A DNA stretch of 35,000 bases from Symbiodinium natans (Eukaryota > Sar > Dinophyceae > Suessiales > Symbiodiniaceae). The stretch covers positions 85,001-120,000 of the forward strand of contig CAJNDS010000156.1 of the NCBI GenBank assembly GCA_905221605.1, in the 5' to 3' direction. This document shows, piece after piece, positions 9,701-18,835 of the stretch. Under the pieces are notes generated by a model. The model made no database searches and was not told the DNA's origin. It saw only the letters and a program-made list of their open reading frames with translations. Positions within the stretch are counted from its first letter, which is position 1, and each line of letters opens with the position of its first letter. The translations under genes and the position numbers were made by a program.

Positions 9701-12700
9701 ACTAGTTCCCCTACTTGTAAATACCCATGAACCACCAAGCAATATCCTCCAGACGCCGGACACGCTAAACCCTAAACCCTAAACCCCAAACCCTAAACCC
9801 TAAACCCTGAACCCTGAACCCTGAACCTTAAGCCCTAAACCCTAAACGCTAAACCCTTAATGCCCTAAGACCCACACCCCAAACCCTAAATGCCGAAGGC
9901 CTGCCCAGCACGCTCGCCCTCGGCGTCGCCGGCGCGCTCGCGGCGCTCGCGCGCGGGGGCGGCGGCTGCGGCACGGAGGCCGCGGAGTTGGGCCAGGGCG
10001 GCAGCCTCTTATGCTCACTGGAAGGTAGGGATTAGGCTTTAGGATTTAGGCTTTAGGCTGTAAACTTTAGGGTTTAGGGTTTGGGGTTTGGGGATTGGGA
10101 CATGGGGCTTGGGGTTTAGGGTTTAGGGTTGCGGGCTTAGGGTTCCCCAATTTCAAATCATACACCCTTTTGCCCCAAAACCAACAGGGGCTTCTGCCAG
10201 CCCATCTTTCCAATGCGAAGCCCAGCACGGGCCGCTTGCATCGTGAGCATCAGCTGCTCAGGCTTTGCACAGCACGGGCCGCCAAGCGAGCATCAGGAGC
10301 ATCAGCTGCTCAGGCTTTGCGCCCAGCACGGGCCGCTTGCATCGAGAGCATCAGCTGCGCAGGCTTTGCCTCAGCACGGGCCGCCGAGCGAGCATCATGA
10401 ACATCAGCTGCTCAGGCTTTGCCTCAGCACGGGCCGCCAAGCGAGCATCATGAGCATCAGCCGCTCAGGCTTTGCTCCAGCACGGGCCGCCAAGCGAGCA
10501 TCATGAGCATCAGCTGCTCAGGCTTTGCCCCAGCACGGGCCGCTTGCATCATGAGCATCAGCTGCTCAGGCTTTGCCTCAGCACGGGCCGCCGAGCGAGC
10601 ATCATGAGCATCAGCCGCTCTGGCGCGGCGTGAGCACGGGCCCACCATGCGCATCAGCTGTTCTGGTGAGGTAGGGGCTACGCTAAAGGTGGTCTGGGTA
10701 TGGCCATCCCTTGTTCGAGTACGGACATTGTCGTAAGGAAGGCCAATATCCGTTGGCCTGTCCAGGACAGGCGGTGAGGCTTGGCCCTCACCTTTCCGTC
10801 TCTCGAGGTTCTTGGCGGAGCGTTGGGGGTCTGCCGCTCGACGGAAGCGACCCCTTAGGGTTGAGGGTTTAGGGTTTACTGGGTTTACAGGGTTTATAGG
10901 GTTTATAGGGTTTATAGGGTTTATAGGGTTTATAGGGTTTATAGGGTTTATAGGGTTTACAGGGTTTATAGGGTTTAGGGTTTAGGGTTTAGGGTGCAGG
11001 GTAAACATCCCGCAGGCGCGGGCCTCGACCGAGATGCCAGACAGCCTGAGGCACTGGAGCTGCTTGGTTCAGGGTACTTGGTAACCCAATTATAACTGTA
11101 CTTGTTAGGGTTTAGGGTTTCGGGTTTAGGGTTTAGGGTTTGGGGGTTTAGGGGTTTAGGGGTGTAGGGGTTGAGAGGGTTGAGGGGTTTAGGGGTTTGG
11201 GGGTTTAGGGGTTTAGGGGTTCGGGGGTTTAGGGGTTGAGGGGTTTAGGGTGTAGGGATATTGGGCTACTGGGCTCGATATCAGCTGGAACCTCAGGAAG
11301 CATCTTCCAGGGTGCGTTGCACACGTTTGGTCGGAGTCGTGCTCCAAAAACTTAAGGGTCCATGTACCTCATTATTATGTACTTGGGCCCTTACCCAAAG
11401 AGCCCAATATAGCTTAATTAAGGAATATACCTTAGATCAGATTAAGGATCCCTATATGATTTAAGGAATATTCCTTAATTAAGCAATATTGGGCTCTTTG
11501 GGTAAAGTCCCCGTATACGAGGTACTTTACGGCCCAAGTCTGTAATAATTGTGTACATGGACCCTTAGGGAAAGGTTTTGTGTCAACAGGGCTTGCACAG
11601 GGCGTGCGCGGCTGTATGACAAACATAGGGCAAAGCTGGCAGGCGGGACGAAGTCGTCTATGTGGCGCGGGTTAGAGAGGAAGTTTGTAACGTGTTTACG
11701 TTCGCTTGACATGAGAGGGTGCGTTTCGAGTTTAGGGTTGCAACATGCACATAATCAACATTAATCATGAAACAGTTGCAGAGGGGCTTGCCCAAACTCC
11801 CCGGGCAAGCGTGCGCAACGCACCCATCTCCAGGCACAAGAGGCGTTTTACATCGGATTCTACTGGAGTTGGAAGAGGAGCAGTTTCATTTGTTCTTGTC
11901 GTTAGGGGTTGGGGGCAAGACGGCGGGGAGGGGGGGTCAGTTGGCTCTTGGGGTTGTAAGGGTATGTGGAAGTTTGAAAAATGAACGGGGTTTAGAGCAA
12001 TCTCCTCTGCACTAGCATACCACTGTATAACTCACTCAGCTGTGGACAACCCTAAACCCTAAACCCTAAACCCTAAACCCTAAACCCTAAACCCACCCCA
12101 AAAACACCCGGAACCTTAGCCCACGAGTTTGCTTCCGGCCTTGGGCAGCCTGGAGCCTATTAAAAAAAAAAAAAACACATCCTAGAGAACACAAGAAAAA
12201 ACCCACAGGCTTTGGGGTTTGACGTTTGGGGTGTAACCGCTTAAACCCTAAACCCTTTTTTCTTTAACCCTAAACCCTAAACCCTAAGCCCTAAACCCTA
12301 CACCCTAAACTCTAAACCCTAAACCCCTACTAAACCCCTAGACCAAGCCCGGGCGCGGGGTCCCGGGCACTCCGCCGCCGAAGGCGGCGCCCGCAGGCGC
12401 CACGCCCAGCGAGAGTAGGACCTTCCTGGCCTCCTGGTCGGCGCCGGAGACCTGGACTTGTTTAGGGTTTGGGAGCTGAGGGTTTAGGGTTCAGGGTTTG
12501 GGGATTTTAGGGTTTTTCGGTTTAGGGTTTGGGGTTTAGGGTTTAGGGCCTCAGGAGTTTTTCTTCGTGGCTTGTCAGCTTCGGGATTTGTTGGCTCCAG
12601 TGTCAGTAACGCCTTGTGGAGGGGGATCTGACCAAAAAGGGTTCAGGCTTGAGGGTTTAGGGTTTGGGGTTTAGGGTTTGGGGTTTAGGGTTTGGGGTTT

Positions 12701-14522
12701 GGGGTTTGGGGTTTGGGGTTGGTTGGGGTTTAGGGGCCAAGAACAAGGGGGGGTGCCACCTGACAACCCTTAGGAAGCTTAGGGAACCTGTGGCAATGTC
12801 CGAAAGCTCGACTTGCAAGGTCCCTAAACCCTAAACCCTAAACCCTAAACCCTAAACCCTATACCCTAAACCCTAAACCCTAAACCCTAAGCCCTTCAGC
12901 AATAACCAACCCATGGGCCCCAACCGCGCCGCCTAAGCCCTAAGAAGCCCCCTGGAAAGCTGCCTCCCGAGATGTTGCATACAAGGAAGCCCCCAATTGC
13001 CTCAACCCTAAACCCCAAACCCTCACAACAAGGGCCCCCGATTTCAGACACACTGAAGCCCGTGAGCCCCAACCCCCAACCCGCCTTTTCTTACAGCACG
13101 TGCAGACCTTAAGCCCTTAACTCCCTCAACCCTCCACCCTAAACCCTAAACCCTAAACCCTACTTTCTCCCGTGTCCCAGGTCCCGGGGGCCCCAAAGTG
13201 GTGCGGCAGCGCTCCGGGGCCGGCGGTGCGGAGGATGCGCTGCGCGTGCTGCTGCAGGAGCTGGAAGGCCTGGACCCCAAACAGCCGAGTGTTTAGGGTT
13301 TAGGGTTTCGGGTTTAGGGTTTAGGGTTTAGGGTTTGGGGTTTAGGGTTTTCGGGTTTCGGGTTTAGGGTTTGGGGCTTAGGGTTTAGGGTTTAGGGGTT
13401 TCGGGTTTAGGGTCTAAGGTTTAGGGTGCAGGGTTCAAACTTGTAGGGTTTTGGGTTTAGGCCTTAGGGTGGCTTGCCACGACCCCACACGCGTGTGAAC
13501 ATAACGCAGGCTTGGAGCAAGAGACTGGGTGGCTCTGAGAGAATTTGGGAGGCTCCAGATGCATCCCTACAAGTAGAACGTGGGAATCCCCCACTCCCAA
13601 AAAGAGAATCCAGACTCCCCCCCCCAAATCCCTCCCTCCCTCCCAAAAAACAACACACAACACCACCCTGAACCCTAAACTCTGGCAAGACTCCGAGAGC
13701 CTACTGGTAGGTTTGTCGGTAGGGCGTACGGCAGGCTTCCTACCCGTAGGCTATTGGCAGCCTACCAGGCTGGCTTGCCGGTAGGTAGCCTATAAGTAGG
13801 CCTACTAGGGCCCTAGGTAGGCCTACACTCACGCTTCCTTTAGGCCTGCGGACGTGACTTTTTCGGGTCTATACTTATGCTGAAACGGTGGGCCTTCACG
13901 TCCCGCACGCGCGTCGCCCAGCCGCTGCCGAAGGCCACGGCCGCTGGCCGGTCGGTGGCGTGGAGGCTCTCCACGCCCAGCACCTCGCGACTCAGGGGTT
14001 TCGGGTTTAGGGGTTAGGGTTTAGGGTTCAGGGTCCAGGGAGGTTCATGGTACTTATTAACCAATTATAACTGTACTTATCACCTCATTAGGGCACGTAA
14101 GGCTTATAAGTACAGTTCTAAATGGTTAAGAAGTACCATGAACCTCCAAGTAGGGTCTGGGGCTTTGGGGCTTTGGGGTTTAGGGGTTTAGCTAACAGTC
14201 CTTCAATGTCCTTCATAGGGATTGTAGTACCCCCTATTACAATCCCTACTGAGGACTGCTTCACTGCTTCTCAGAAGGGGGAACATCCCAAGTTTAGGGT
14301 CTTGCGGTTTGGGGCGTGGGGTTTGGTGTTCAGAGCTGAGACCCTGCAAAAAACAAATTCCCAAGTACGATCCTCTTGGACCCTAAAAACCCTATAAACC
14401 CTAAACCACCCTAAACCCTAAACCTAAACCCTAAACCTAAACCCTAAACCTAAACCCTAACTAGAATATGCCAGGGGCCTACCCAAGGTTGGCTTCCGAA
14501 GTTGTCGGGCTGCAGGGTTCAT
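6755..14522 (-). CDS. Fifteen-exon gene, 334 aa, function unknown
   Basis: My model runs 14522-14479, 13990-13894, 13269-13177, 12627-12550, 12451-12363, 11045-11007, 10853-10792, 10007-9901, 9196-9117, 8744-8706, 8537-8501, 7834-7778, 7361-7257, 7066-7032 and 6797-6755. The lengths sum to 1005 nt (335 codons), in phase from ATG to TAA. Donors are GT (9196 exon: CCG|GTGAGA; 8537 exon: AGG|GTTTAGGG), GC (10007 exon: CAG|GCCTTCGG) and GA (12451 exon: GG|GACC). Sample peptides: AFGSGWATRVRDVK, AFQLLQQHAQRILRT, IPLHKALLTLEPTNPE, AQLRGLRAAAAAPARERRER, AARAIRESERALAQEM. The middle is Ala/Arg/Glu-rich and helix-prone. No domain is recognised. Introns carry telomeric arrays, MITEs and, at 10008-10791, a 53-bp satellite. 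Individual exon edges, especially 14522, 10853 and 7834, are uncertain. Confidence 0.5.
6765..7260. other. Intronic, mixed sequence with G18 run and degenerate CCCTAAA
   Basis: Apart from the two short exons of the 15-exon gene (6797-6755 and 7066-7032), this stretch holds a G run near 6926-6943 and decayed CCCTAAA/CCCTGAA repeats at 7128-7256. Confidence 0.6.
7386..7535. repeat. (ACAT)n microsatellite grading into (ATATAC)n
   Basis: Tetranucleotide ACAT/CATA repeats run from about 7386 to 7490, followed by ATATACAT units to about 7530. The long frames here (poly Met-Tyr-Val-Cys on the minus strand, Ile-His-Thr on the plus) are products of the repeat. Confidence 0.95.
7600..7757. repeat. 21-bp minisatellite (AACATATAAACATCTAAACTT type)
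   Basis: About seven diverged copies of a 21-bp unit alternate CATCTAAACTTAACATATAA with CAGATAAACTTAACATATAA, giving a 42-bp higher-order unit. It lies in an intron of the 15-exon gene. The period of 21 keeps a frame open on the minus strand (VYMLSLD/S), which I take as an artefact. Confidence 0.85.
8138..8331. mobile_element. MITE-like element, family B
   Basis: Terminal inverted repeats of about 25 bp (ACTTGGAGGTTCATGGGTAG at 8138; its near reverse complement CTACCCATTGAACCTCCAAG ends near 8330). The interior has a second inverted motif around GGTACCCTTTTTGG. A half copy of the same terminus lies at 9700-9740, and a shorter relative at 14039-14152. No coding capacity. Confidence 0.75.
8757..8832 (+). 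repeat. TTTAGGG/TTTTGGG interstitial telomere-like array
   Basis: Heptads with G-rich variants in an intron of the 15-exon gene, directly upstream (in gene sense) of the exon at 8744. Confidence 0.95.
9219..9536 (+). repeat. Two long TTTAGGG arrays separated by 70 bp
   Basis: About 15 perfect heptads at 9219-9327 and a second block at 9398-9536 with occasional TTTGGGG. They fill the intron between the exons at 10007 and 9196, together with an oppositely oriented block at 9764-9860. Confidence 0.97.
9764..9860 (-). repeat. CCCTAAA array with CCCTGAA variants
   Basis: Heptads in the opposite orientation to 9219-9536 within the same intron, so the intron RNA could fold back on itself. Confidence 0.95.
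10196..10660 (+). repeat. 53-bp satellite array 1
   Basis: About nine units of a GC-rich 53-bp sequence (CAGCACGGGCCGCCAAGCGA, GCATCATGAGCATCAGCTGC, TCAGGCTTTGC). Some units are shorter, with CTTGCATC in place of CCAAGCGAGCATC. It sits inside the intron between exons 10853 and 10007 of the 15-exon gene, inverted relative to the arrays at 32885-35000. The apparent peptides cycle through frames because 53 is not divisible by 3, so it is not coding. Confidence 0.95.
10868..10998 (+). repeat. Variant array (GGGTTTATA)n flanked by normal heptads
   Basis: About nine tandem 9-mers GGGTTTATA with GGGTTTACA and GGGTTTACT variants at each side, grading into TTTAGGG. Expansion of a single mutant unit is the simplest reading. 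Confidence 0.95.
11105..11258 (+). repeat. Variant array rich in TTTAGGGG octamers
   Basis: Normal heptads at 11105-11140 pass into octamers TTTAGGGG with TTTGGGGG and TTGAGGGG variants. Confidence 0.95.
11351..11571. mobile_element. Nested inverted-repeat element carrying a family A MITE
   Basis: Outer arms CTTAAGGGTCCATGTACCTC (11351) and a near reverse complement TGTACATGGACCCTTAGGG (to 11571) continue inward as ATTATTATGTACTTGGGCCC and GGCCCAAGTCTGTAATAAT. Between them, at 11393-11503, is a family A MITE. The order shows that family A inserted into, or was captured by, the outer element. Confidence 0.8.
11393..11503. mobile_element. MITE family A, copy 1
   Basis: Terminal inverted repeats of about 45 bp beginning CCCAAAGAGCCCAATATAGC and ending GCAATATTGGGCTCTTTGGG, AT-rich inside (AAGGATCCCTATATGATTTA). 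TA flanks both ends, which would fit a TA target duplication of Tc1/mariner-type elements. No transposase is present. Confidence 0.85.
11580..12345. other. Intronic spacer with CCCTAAA arrays
   Basis: Between exons 12451 and 11045 of the 15-exon gene. CCCTAAA arrays lie at 12049-12094 and 12243-12345 with an A13 run at 12162-12174. The stretch 11600-12040 shows no repeat or exon I can support. Confidence 0.6.
12640..12896. repeat. Opposed arrays: TTTAGGG/TTTGGGG then CCCTAAA
   Basis: G-rich heptads at 12640-12737 and C-rich heptads at 12822-12896 within one intron form a potential hairpin with an 85-bp loop. Confidence 0.95.
13290..13430 (+). repeat. TTTAGGG array with TTTCGGG variants
   Basis: Follows the exon at 13269-13177 on its right side. 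CCCTAAA heptads (13138-13165) lie on the left side, so the exon sits at an orientation switch. Confidence 0.95.
13690..13830. repeat. CCTA/TAGG-rich palindromic cluster
   Basis: Dense inverted repeats of TAGGC/GCCTA. At 13796-13826 three perfect 10-bp palindromes follow one another: GTAGGCCTAC, TAGGGCCCTA, GTAGGCCTAC. Confidence 0.85.
14039..14152. mobile_element. Short inverted-repeat element related to MITE family B
   Basis: Arms GGAGGTTCATGGTACTTATT and GGTTAAGAAGTACCATGAAC, with an inner pair around ATAACTGTACTTAT / ATAAGTACAGTT. Half of a similar sequence lies at 11065-11105. Confidence 0.75.
14188..14293. mobile_element. MITE family D, copy 1
   Basis: Shares ACAGTCCTTCA, AGGGATTGTAGTACCCCCTA and GGGGGAACATCCCAAG with elements at 22615-22706 and 27508-27612. 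The copy at 27508 shows the full terminal inverted repeat TTTGGGATGT..ACATCCCAAA. Confidence 0.7.
14398..14460 (-). repeat. Alternating CCCTAAA and CCTAAA units
   Basis: Regular alternation of 7-mers and 6-mers (AAACCCTAAACCTAAACCCT), a higher-order 13-bp unit of the telomeric motif. Confidence 0.9.
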
Positions 14523-14908
14523 GGTGATTTAATAGGGCTTGGGGTGAAAAGTGAGCAGGGTTGTTTGGGGTCTAGGGGCTCACGGGCTTAGGGTTTAGGG
14601 TTCTGGGGGTCTTGGGTTTGGGGTTTTGGGGTTCTAGCGGGCCGCAATTAACTCCGAGGGTTACCGGGCCTTTTTCCTTCTCGGATCTCCCAAGTCGCGC
14701 GCGCTCTGCGTTCTGTCCACGGGGGCGGGGGGTCACTGTACAGCAAGGTGCGCCCGAGCTGCAAAGCACAAGGTTGCAGGCCTCCTACACCCAGGAAGGG
14801 CGTCCTCAATTAGCTCCTCTTCAGGCCCCTATTAAGGGGGTCAGGGGACAGGGGTTTAAAGGATTTAGGTTGGGTTTTCGGGACACCCTTTGAAGGAAGG
14901 TGGTAACC

Positions 14909-16913
14909 TTAGGGAGATTGGACGACCTCGATCTCAAGACCAACCACTCCATGCTTCCTCTCCTCGTCCTCGGTGCTGTACTGCCTGCAGCTGGGTTTCT
15001 GCGGGGCTTCGGGCTCTTCGGGTCGCTTCACAGGGTTTGAGGGCGTCTCATCCCCAAGCCCTAAGCCCTGAATACCCAATACCCTAAACCCTAAACCCTA
15101 AACCCTAAACCCTAAACCCTAAACCCTAAACCCTAAACCCTAAACCCCTAAACCCCTAAACCCTACAAAAAAAGTGCCCCGAAGGCCTGTAGATGTCCAC
15201 GCCATTCTGCACATCGCTCAGGTCTACCCCAGGCAACAGCCGCGCGCCGAAGTCCTGAATGAGCTCCGCGAAGCTGTCTCGCCTGCAGGGAAATCCCCAG
15301 AAAAGACCCTAGAGCCCTAAACCCTAAACCCTAAACCCTAAACCCTAAACCCTAAACCCTAAACCCTAAACACTAAACCCTAACCCTAAACCCTAAACCC
15401 TGCAGTGCTTAAGCCCAAAAGCCCATAAAACCTCGAGCCCCTTAAGCCTGCAGGCACCCTTGGGACACCTAAACCCTGAAGCCTTTTCAACGAGGGCTCT
15501 CTCAGCCCTCAAGCCTAAACTCTTAAACCCTAAACTCTAAACCCCAGACCCCCCTAGAACCCTAAAACCCTAACACCCTAAAACCCTAAAACTCTCTAAA
15601 CCCGAAAACTCTAAACCCCAAACCCTAAACCCCAAACCCTAAGCCCTAAGCCCTGGCCTGTGGAGGTTCACCACCCGCACCTGGCAAGACTTGTCCCCCT
15701 CTTCTGGGTGCAGCTCCAGGACGTCACCGAGGTTCACCTTCCTGAGGCTTGGGGTCTAAGGGCCTAAGGGTGTAGGGGTTTAGGGTTTAGGGTTTAGGGT
15801 TTAGGGTTTAGGGCTTAGGGCTTAGGGCTTAGGGCTTTAGGGTTAAGGGTTTAGGGTTAAGGGTGTAGGGTTTAGGGGCTAATCGAAGGGTAGTTATATG
15901 AGCCCCCTTGCCTCCTTCAGAAGGGTTCTGACGTATGGGTTCTTGGGTTGTGCTGGGCATTAAGGGCCCATGCTAGGGGGGCCATGTAACTGGGCCTGGC
16001 TTGGGGTGAGGAATACCCTTAAATCATATTAAGGATCCCTATATGATTTAAGGAATAATCCTTAATTAAGCAATGTTGGGCTCTTTGGGTGGGGTGTAGG
16101 GTTTTTTCTGCATAGGGCTTGGGGGGTTTGGGATGGGCCTTTATACCTAAAACCCTAAACCCTAAAGGATACGATGGACTCCTTGGGCTTCTTTCATTCT
16201 GGGGTTTAGGGTTTAGGGTTTAGGGTTTAGGGTTTAGGGTTTAGGGTTTAGGGTTTAGGGTTTAGGGTTTAGGGCTTAGGGTTTAGGGCTTAGGGCTTAG
16301 GGCTTAGGGTTTAGGGGTTTAGGGTTTAGGGTTTAGGGTTTAGGGTTTAGGGTTTAGGGTTTAGGGTTTAGGGTTTAGGGTTTAGGGTTTAGGGTTTAGG
16401 GTTTAGGGTTCCCACCGAAAGCCAGGCGTCGCCCAAAACCCACGAAAGAGGCGGCCCTCGATGTCCTCGAGGCATCTGAAACGGCTGACAACAAACGCGT
16501 GGGCTCCATGGGCTGCAGGAGCTTGGGAGGGTTTAGGGGTTTGGGGTTTGGGGTTTGGGGTTTAGGGTTTAGGGGTTTGGGGTTTAGGATTTGGGGTTTA
16601 GGGTTCAGGGTTTACAAGGCTTACGACAGGGTCCAGGGGCTTAACCCTGCACGTTCTTTCATTCCAAGCCCCTTTTTGCAACTGAACTGTAGGATGCCCA
16701 ATTCCCAAACTCCCGGCTAAGAACCATTTAGGGTTTGGGGTTTAGGGTTTAGGGTTTAGGTTTAGGGTTTAGGGTTTAGGGTTTAGGGTTTAGGGTTTAG
16801 GGTCTAGGGTTTAGGCTTTAGCGTGCATGGTCCTTCTCGCCCTGGCTGATGCGTGTGAACCAGGGCTCCAAGCACTCCTTGCGCGGAAGCGGCGGCTGCG
16901 GCTCCATCGCCAT
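14909..16913 (-). CDS. ASCH-domain protein, 5 exons, 128 aa
   Basis: Exons: 16913-16833, 16465-16416, 15741-15658, 15282-15187, 14984-14909. The lengths (81, 50, 84, 96, 76 nt) total 387 nt, in phase from ATG to TAA. The protein has ASCH landmarks in order: EPWFTRISQGEK, DIEGRLFRG, NLGDVLELH, QVRVVNLHR, SFAELIQDFG, LLPGV, then YSTEDEERKHGVVGLEIEV, closely resembling the end of single-domain ASCH proteins (YS-EEE-K-GVVGIEIE). ASCH is a PUA-like beta-barrel fold linked to RNA binding or nucleoside chemistry; the exact role is unknown. Donors are GA (AAG|GACCAT), GT (TCG|GTGGGA), GC (CAG|GCCAGG) and GC (CAG|GCCTTC); every acceptor is AG|G. All four introns (202-674 bp) contain telomeric heptads. 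The start uses the first of two close ATGs; the second is two codons later. Confidence 0.88.
15079..15170 (-). repeat. CCCTAAA array in ASCH intron 4
   Basis: About 12 heptads, reading TTTAGGG in the gene's sense direction. Confidence 0.97.
15308..15652 (-). repeat. CCCTAAA arrays in ASCH intron 3
   Basis: A regular block at 15308-15403 and a decayed block at 15500-15652, which reaches within a few bases of the exon ending at 15658. Confidence 0.95.
15777..15880 (+). repeat. TTTAGGG/CTTAGGG array in ASCH intron 2
   Basis: Heptads with GCTTAGGG variants. Confidence 0.95.
16012..16094. mobile_element. MITE family A, truncated copy in ASCH intron 2
   Basis: The right half and centre of family A are present (AAATCATATTAAGGATCCCT through GGGCTCTTTGGGT). 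The left terminal repeat is missing. The insertion lies between two opposed telomeric blocks. Confidence 0.85.
16200..16410 (+). repeat. Longest perfect TTTAGGG array (about 28 units) in ASCH intron 2
   Basis: Nearly uninterrupted heptads with a few GCTTAGGG units in the middle. The array ends 5 bp from the splice donor of exon 2. Confidence 0.97.
16530..16822 (+). repeat. TTTAGGG/TTTGGGG arrays in ASCH intron 1
   Basis: Blocks at 16530-16612 and 16722-16822 separated by about 110 bp of unique sequence. Confidence 0.95.
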
Positions 16914-17770
16914 CGCCGGACGTGCTCGCGTTGGAGGTCTACTAGAGGGGCCTTAAATAATTAAACTAGGGCTTTTGTGTTTTTTTTTTGTTTGGGGGGG
17001 GGGTATTAAAGTATAAATTCAAAGGGGACCATAAGGGCATAGTAATTCTTCCTAGTTTTGGGAGGGCGCAGGGTTCCCAAGGCCCAGTCAGCTGGAGACG
17101 GCTCAGAGCGATCGACTTGCTGTTTGCCGGCACGCAGGACCTTTGTCTTACTGTTGGTTAGTAGGGGATGAGGTACCCTATATGATCCCTTAAAGGGTAT
17201 ATACAGGGGTCCTGATTTCCTCATTCCCTGCTAGCCCACGGTAATGTAAGGATATGAGTATGTGCCTTCGTTTTTGCTCGCGCTAGTTGCTACGATACAT
17301 TATAACATTCAGCATGCATTTTTGACAATGACTCCGGGTATGTGTTTTTCCGTTCTAGCTAAAGGAAAGATGAGTTTCTTGTCAGAGAATTGCTACGAAC
17401 CATGATATGTACCATTGATATTTAATCGCTGGAGAAGCCCCCGCCCCGGACCACCCCGCGCCCCAGAGTGTCGGAATTCCTGCTGGGGACACTAAGGCTT
17501 GTTTGGCTTCAGGTTTAGGGCTTGAAAACCCAGAACCCTAAAGCATAGGAGACAGATGTTAGCCCAAAACCCTAAAACATAAGAGGCAGATGTTAGTCAG
17601 AGGGATCGGGGCATTCAACCCTAAGCCCTTAGACCCTTAAACCCGAAACCCTTAAGCACTAAGCACTAAACCCTAAACCCTAAACCCTTAAACACTAAAC
17701 CCTCAAACTCTAAACCTCCATGAGGGTTTAGGGTGTAAGGTTTAGGGCTTAGGGTTTAGGGTTTGCTTCG
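16914..17770. other. Intergenic region between ASCH gene and the upstream gene
   Basis: Holds the presumed 5' leader of the ASCH gene (next to 16914), a T9/G9 stretch near 16981-17003, and decayed heptads at 17530-17760. A minus-strand frame at 17224-17006 is open but has no supporting splice or start context. No promoter motif is recognisable; dinoflagellates rarely use a TATA box. Confidence 0.5.
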
Positions 17771-17772
17771 TA

Positions 17773-18701
17773 TTATTGTGGCGCCTCTCTCTTCTCTCCA
17801 AAGTTTCCGGGTGCCAGGAACGGCCCACGAATGTAGATCAGCACCCACAGGTGTCGAACGTCCCACAACTCTATGCCCTGCACCCTAAACCCCTCAAACC
17901 CACAATCATGAAACCCCTTTTGAGGCCCTAGAACTGAACCCTAAAACCCCTAAGCACAACAAACAAACAAAAGCGACAATCATTTTGAAGTAGTCGTTGC
18001 GATGAACCACCACATTACTATTTTCATAGTCTTCATCAAAAACAGCGACTTGCTACTATCGACCCCTCTCAACAGTAATTGCTTGGTGAGTAACACAAAC
18101 AACAACAATAACATTCACAATGCTAGCACTAAGAACCTTCACGGTCACAAGAAGCAACCCCCTCAAGCCTAGGCCTAAACCCTAAAACCTAAACCCCAAA
18201 CCCTAAACCCTGAACCCCAAACCCTAAACCCTAAACCCCAAACCCTAAACCCTAAACCCTACACCCTAAACCCTGGCCCCCTGATCTTATGGGCCTGGCT
18301 GCGCAGCAGCTCCGCCAGGGAGCCGTGCCCGGCCCAGGATGTCTGCCGACCGAGGCGCTGGTTCCTTTGGCTCGGTTTAGGGCTTAGGGTTTAGGGTTTA
18401 GGGTTTAGGGTTTAGGGTTTAGGGTTTAGGGTTTAGGGTTTAGGGTTTAGGGTTCAGGGTTTAGGGTTTAGGGTTCAAGGTTTGGGACTTGGTGTTTGGG
18501 GTTTGGGTTGTGAATGGGCGTCAGGGTTTCGGTTTCTTTTCGCTCTTTGGGGTTTAATTTCGGGGTTTTGGGTTTCTTTTGCCACTCGGACGCCACAACC
18601 ACTCCGAGGGGGCCAGTCGAGGTCGCGCGTAGGGTATCGAAGGGTCAGGAGTGGCCAGCCGGGCAGTGTGTTCTCGACACCGCCGCCAGCACCCAAAGAA
18701 A
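17773..18701 (-). CDS. 3' exons of an unidentified gene
   Basis: The terminal exon 17877-17773 (GTGCAG|GGC..) encodes GIELWDVRHLWVLIYIRGPF and ends ..EKREAPQ with TAA at 17773-17775. The preceding exon 18357-18295 encodes RLGRQTSWAGHGSLAELLRS and ends at a GC donor (CAG|GCCCAT), in phase with the terminal exon. A possible further exon at 18701-18592 contains ENTLPGWPLLTLRYPTRDLD. Codon third positions are G/C-rich in these frames. No domain is recognised. The 5' part is not resolved. Confidence 0.45.
18167..18480. repeat. CCCTAAA block and TTTAGGG block flanking an exon
   Basis: C-rich heptads at 18167-18276 and G-rich heptads at 18375-18480, with the exon at 18295-18357 between them. Confidence 0.95.
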
Positions 18702-18835
18702 CTGAAGAACCAGAATTTCGGAGTTTAGGGTTTCGACTCTCATAGTTAGCGCACACGCAGGCAAGGCATCCATGTCCATAACTCAATATTGGCACTTTGG
18801 TCTCTACGACTAAGTACGCTAAACAGATTGCGGAG

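Noticed and set aside
10213-10607. Open frames with repeated MSISCSGFAPARAAKRAS-like peptides (also 33620-33984 and 34792-34974)
   Set aside because: The unit is 53 bp, so frames rotate from unit to unit. All frames are open because the unit lacks stops, not because it is coding.
16499-16720. Plus-strand frame rich in Gly, Leu and Phe
   Set aside because: Translation of TTTAGGG/TTTGGGG heptads (GLGFRV-type peptides). The same holds for several other frames in the arrays.
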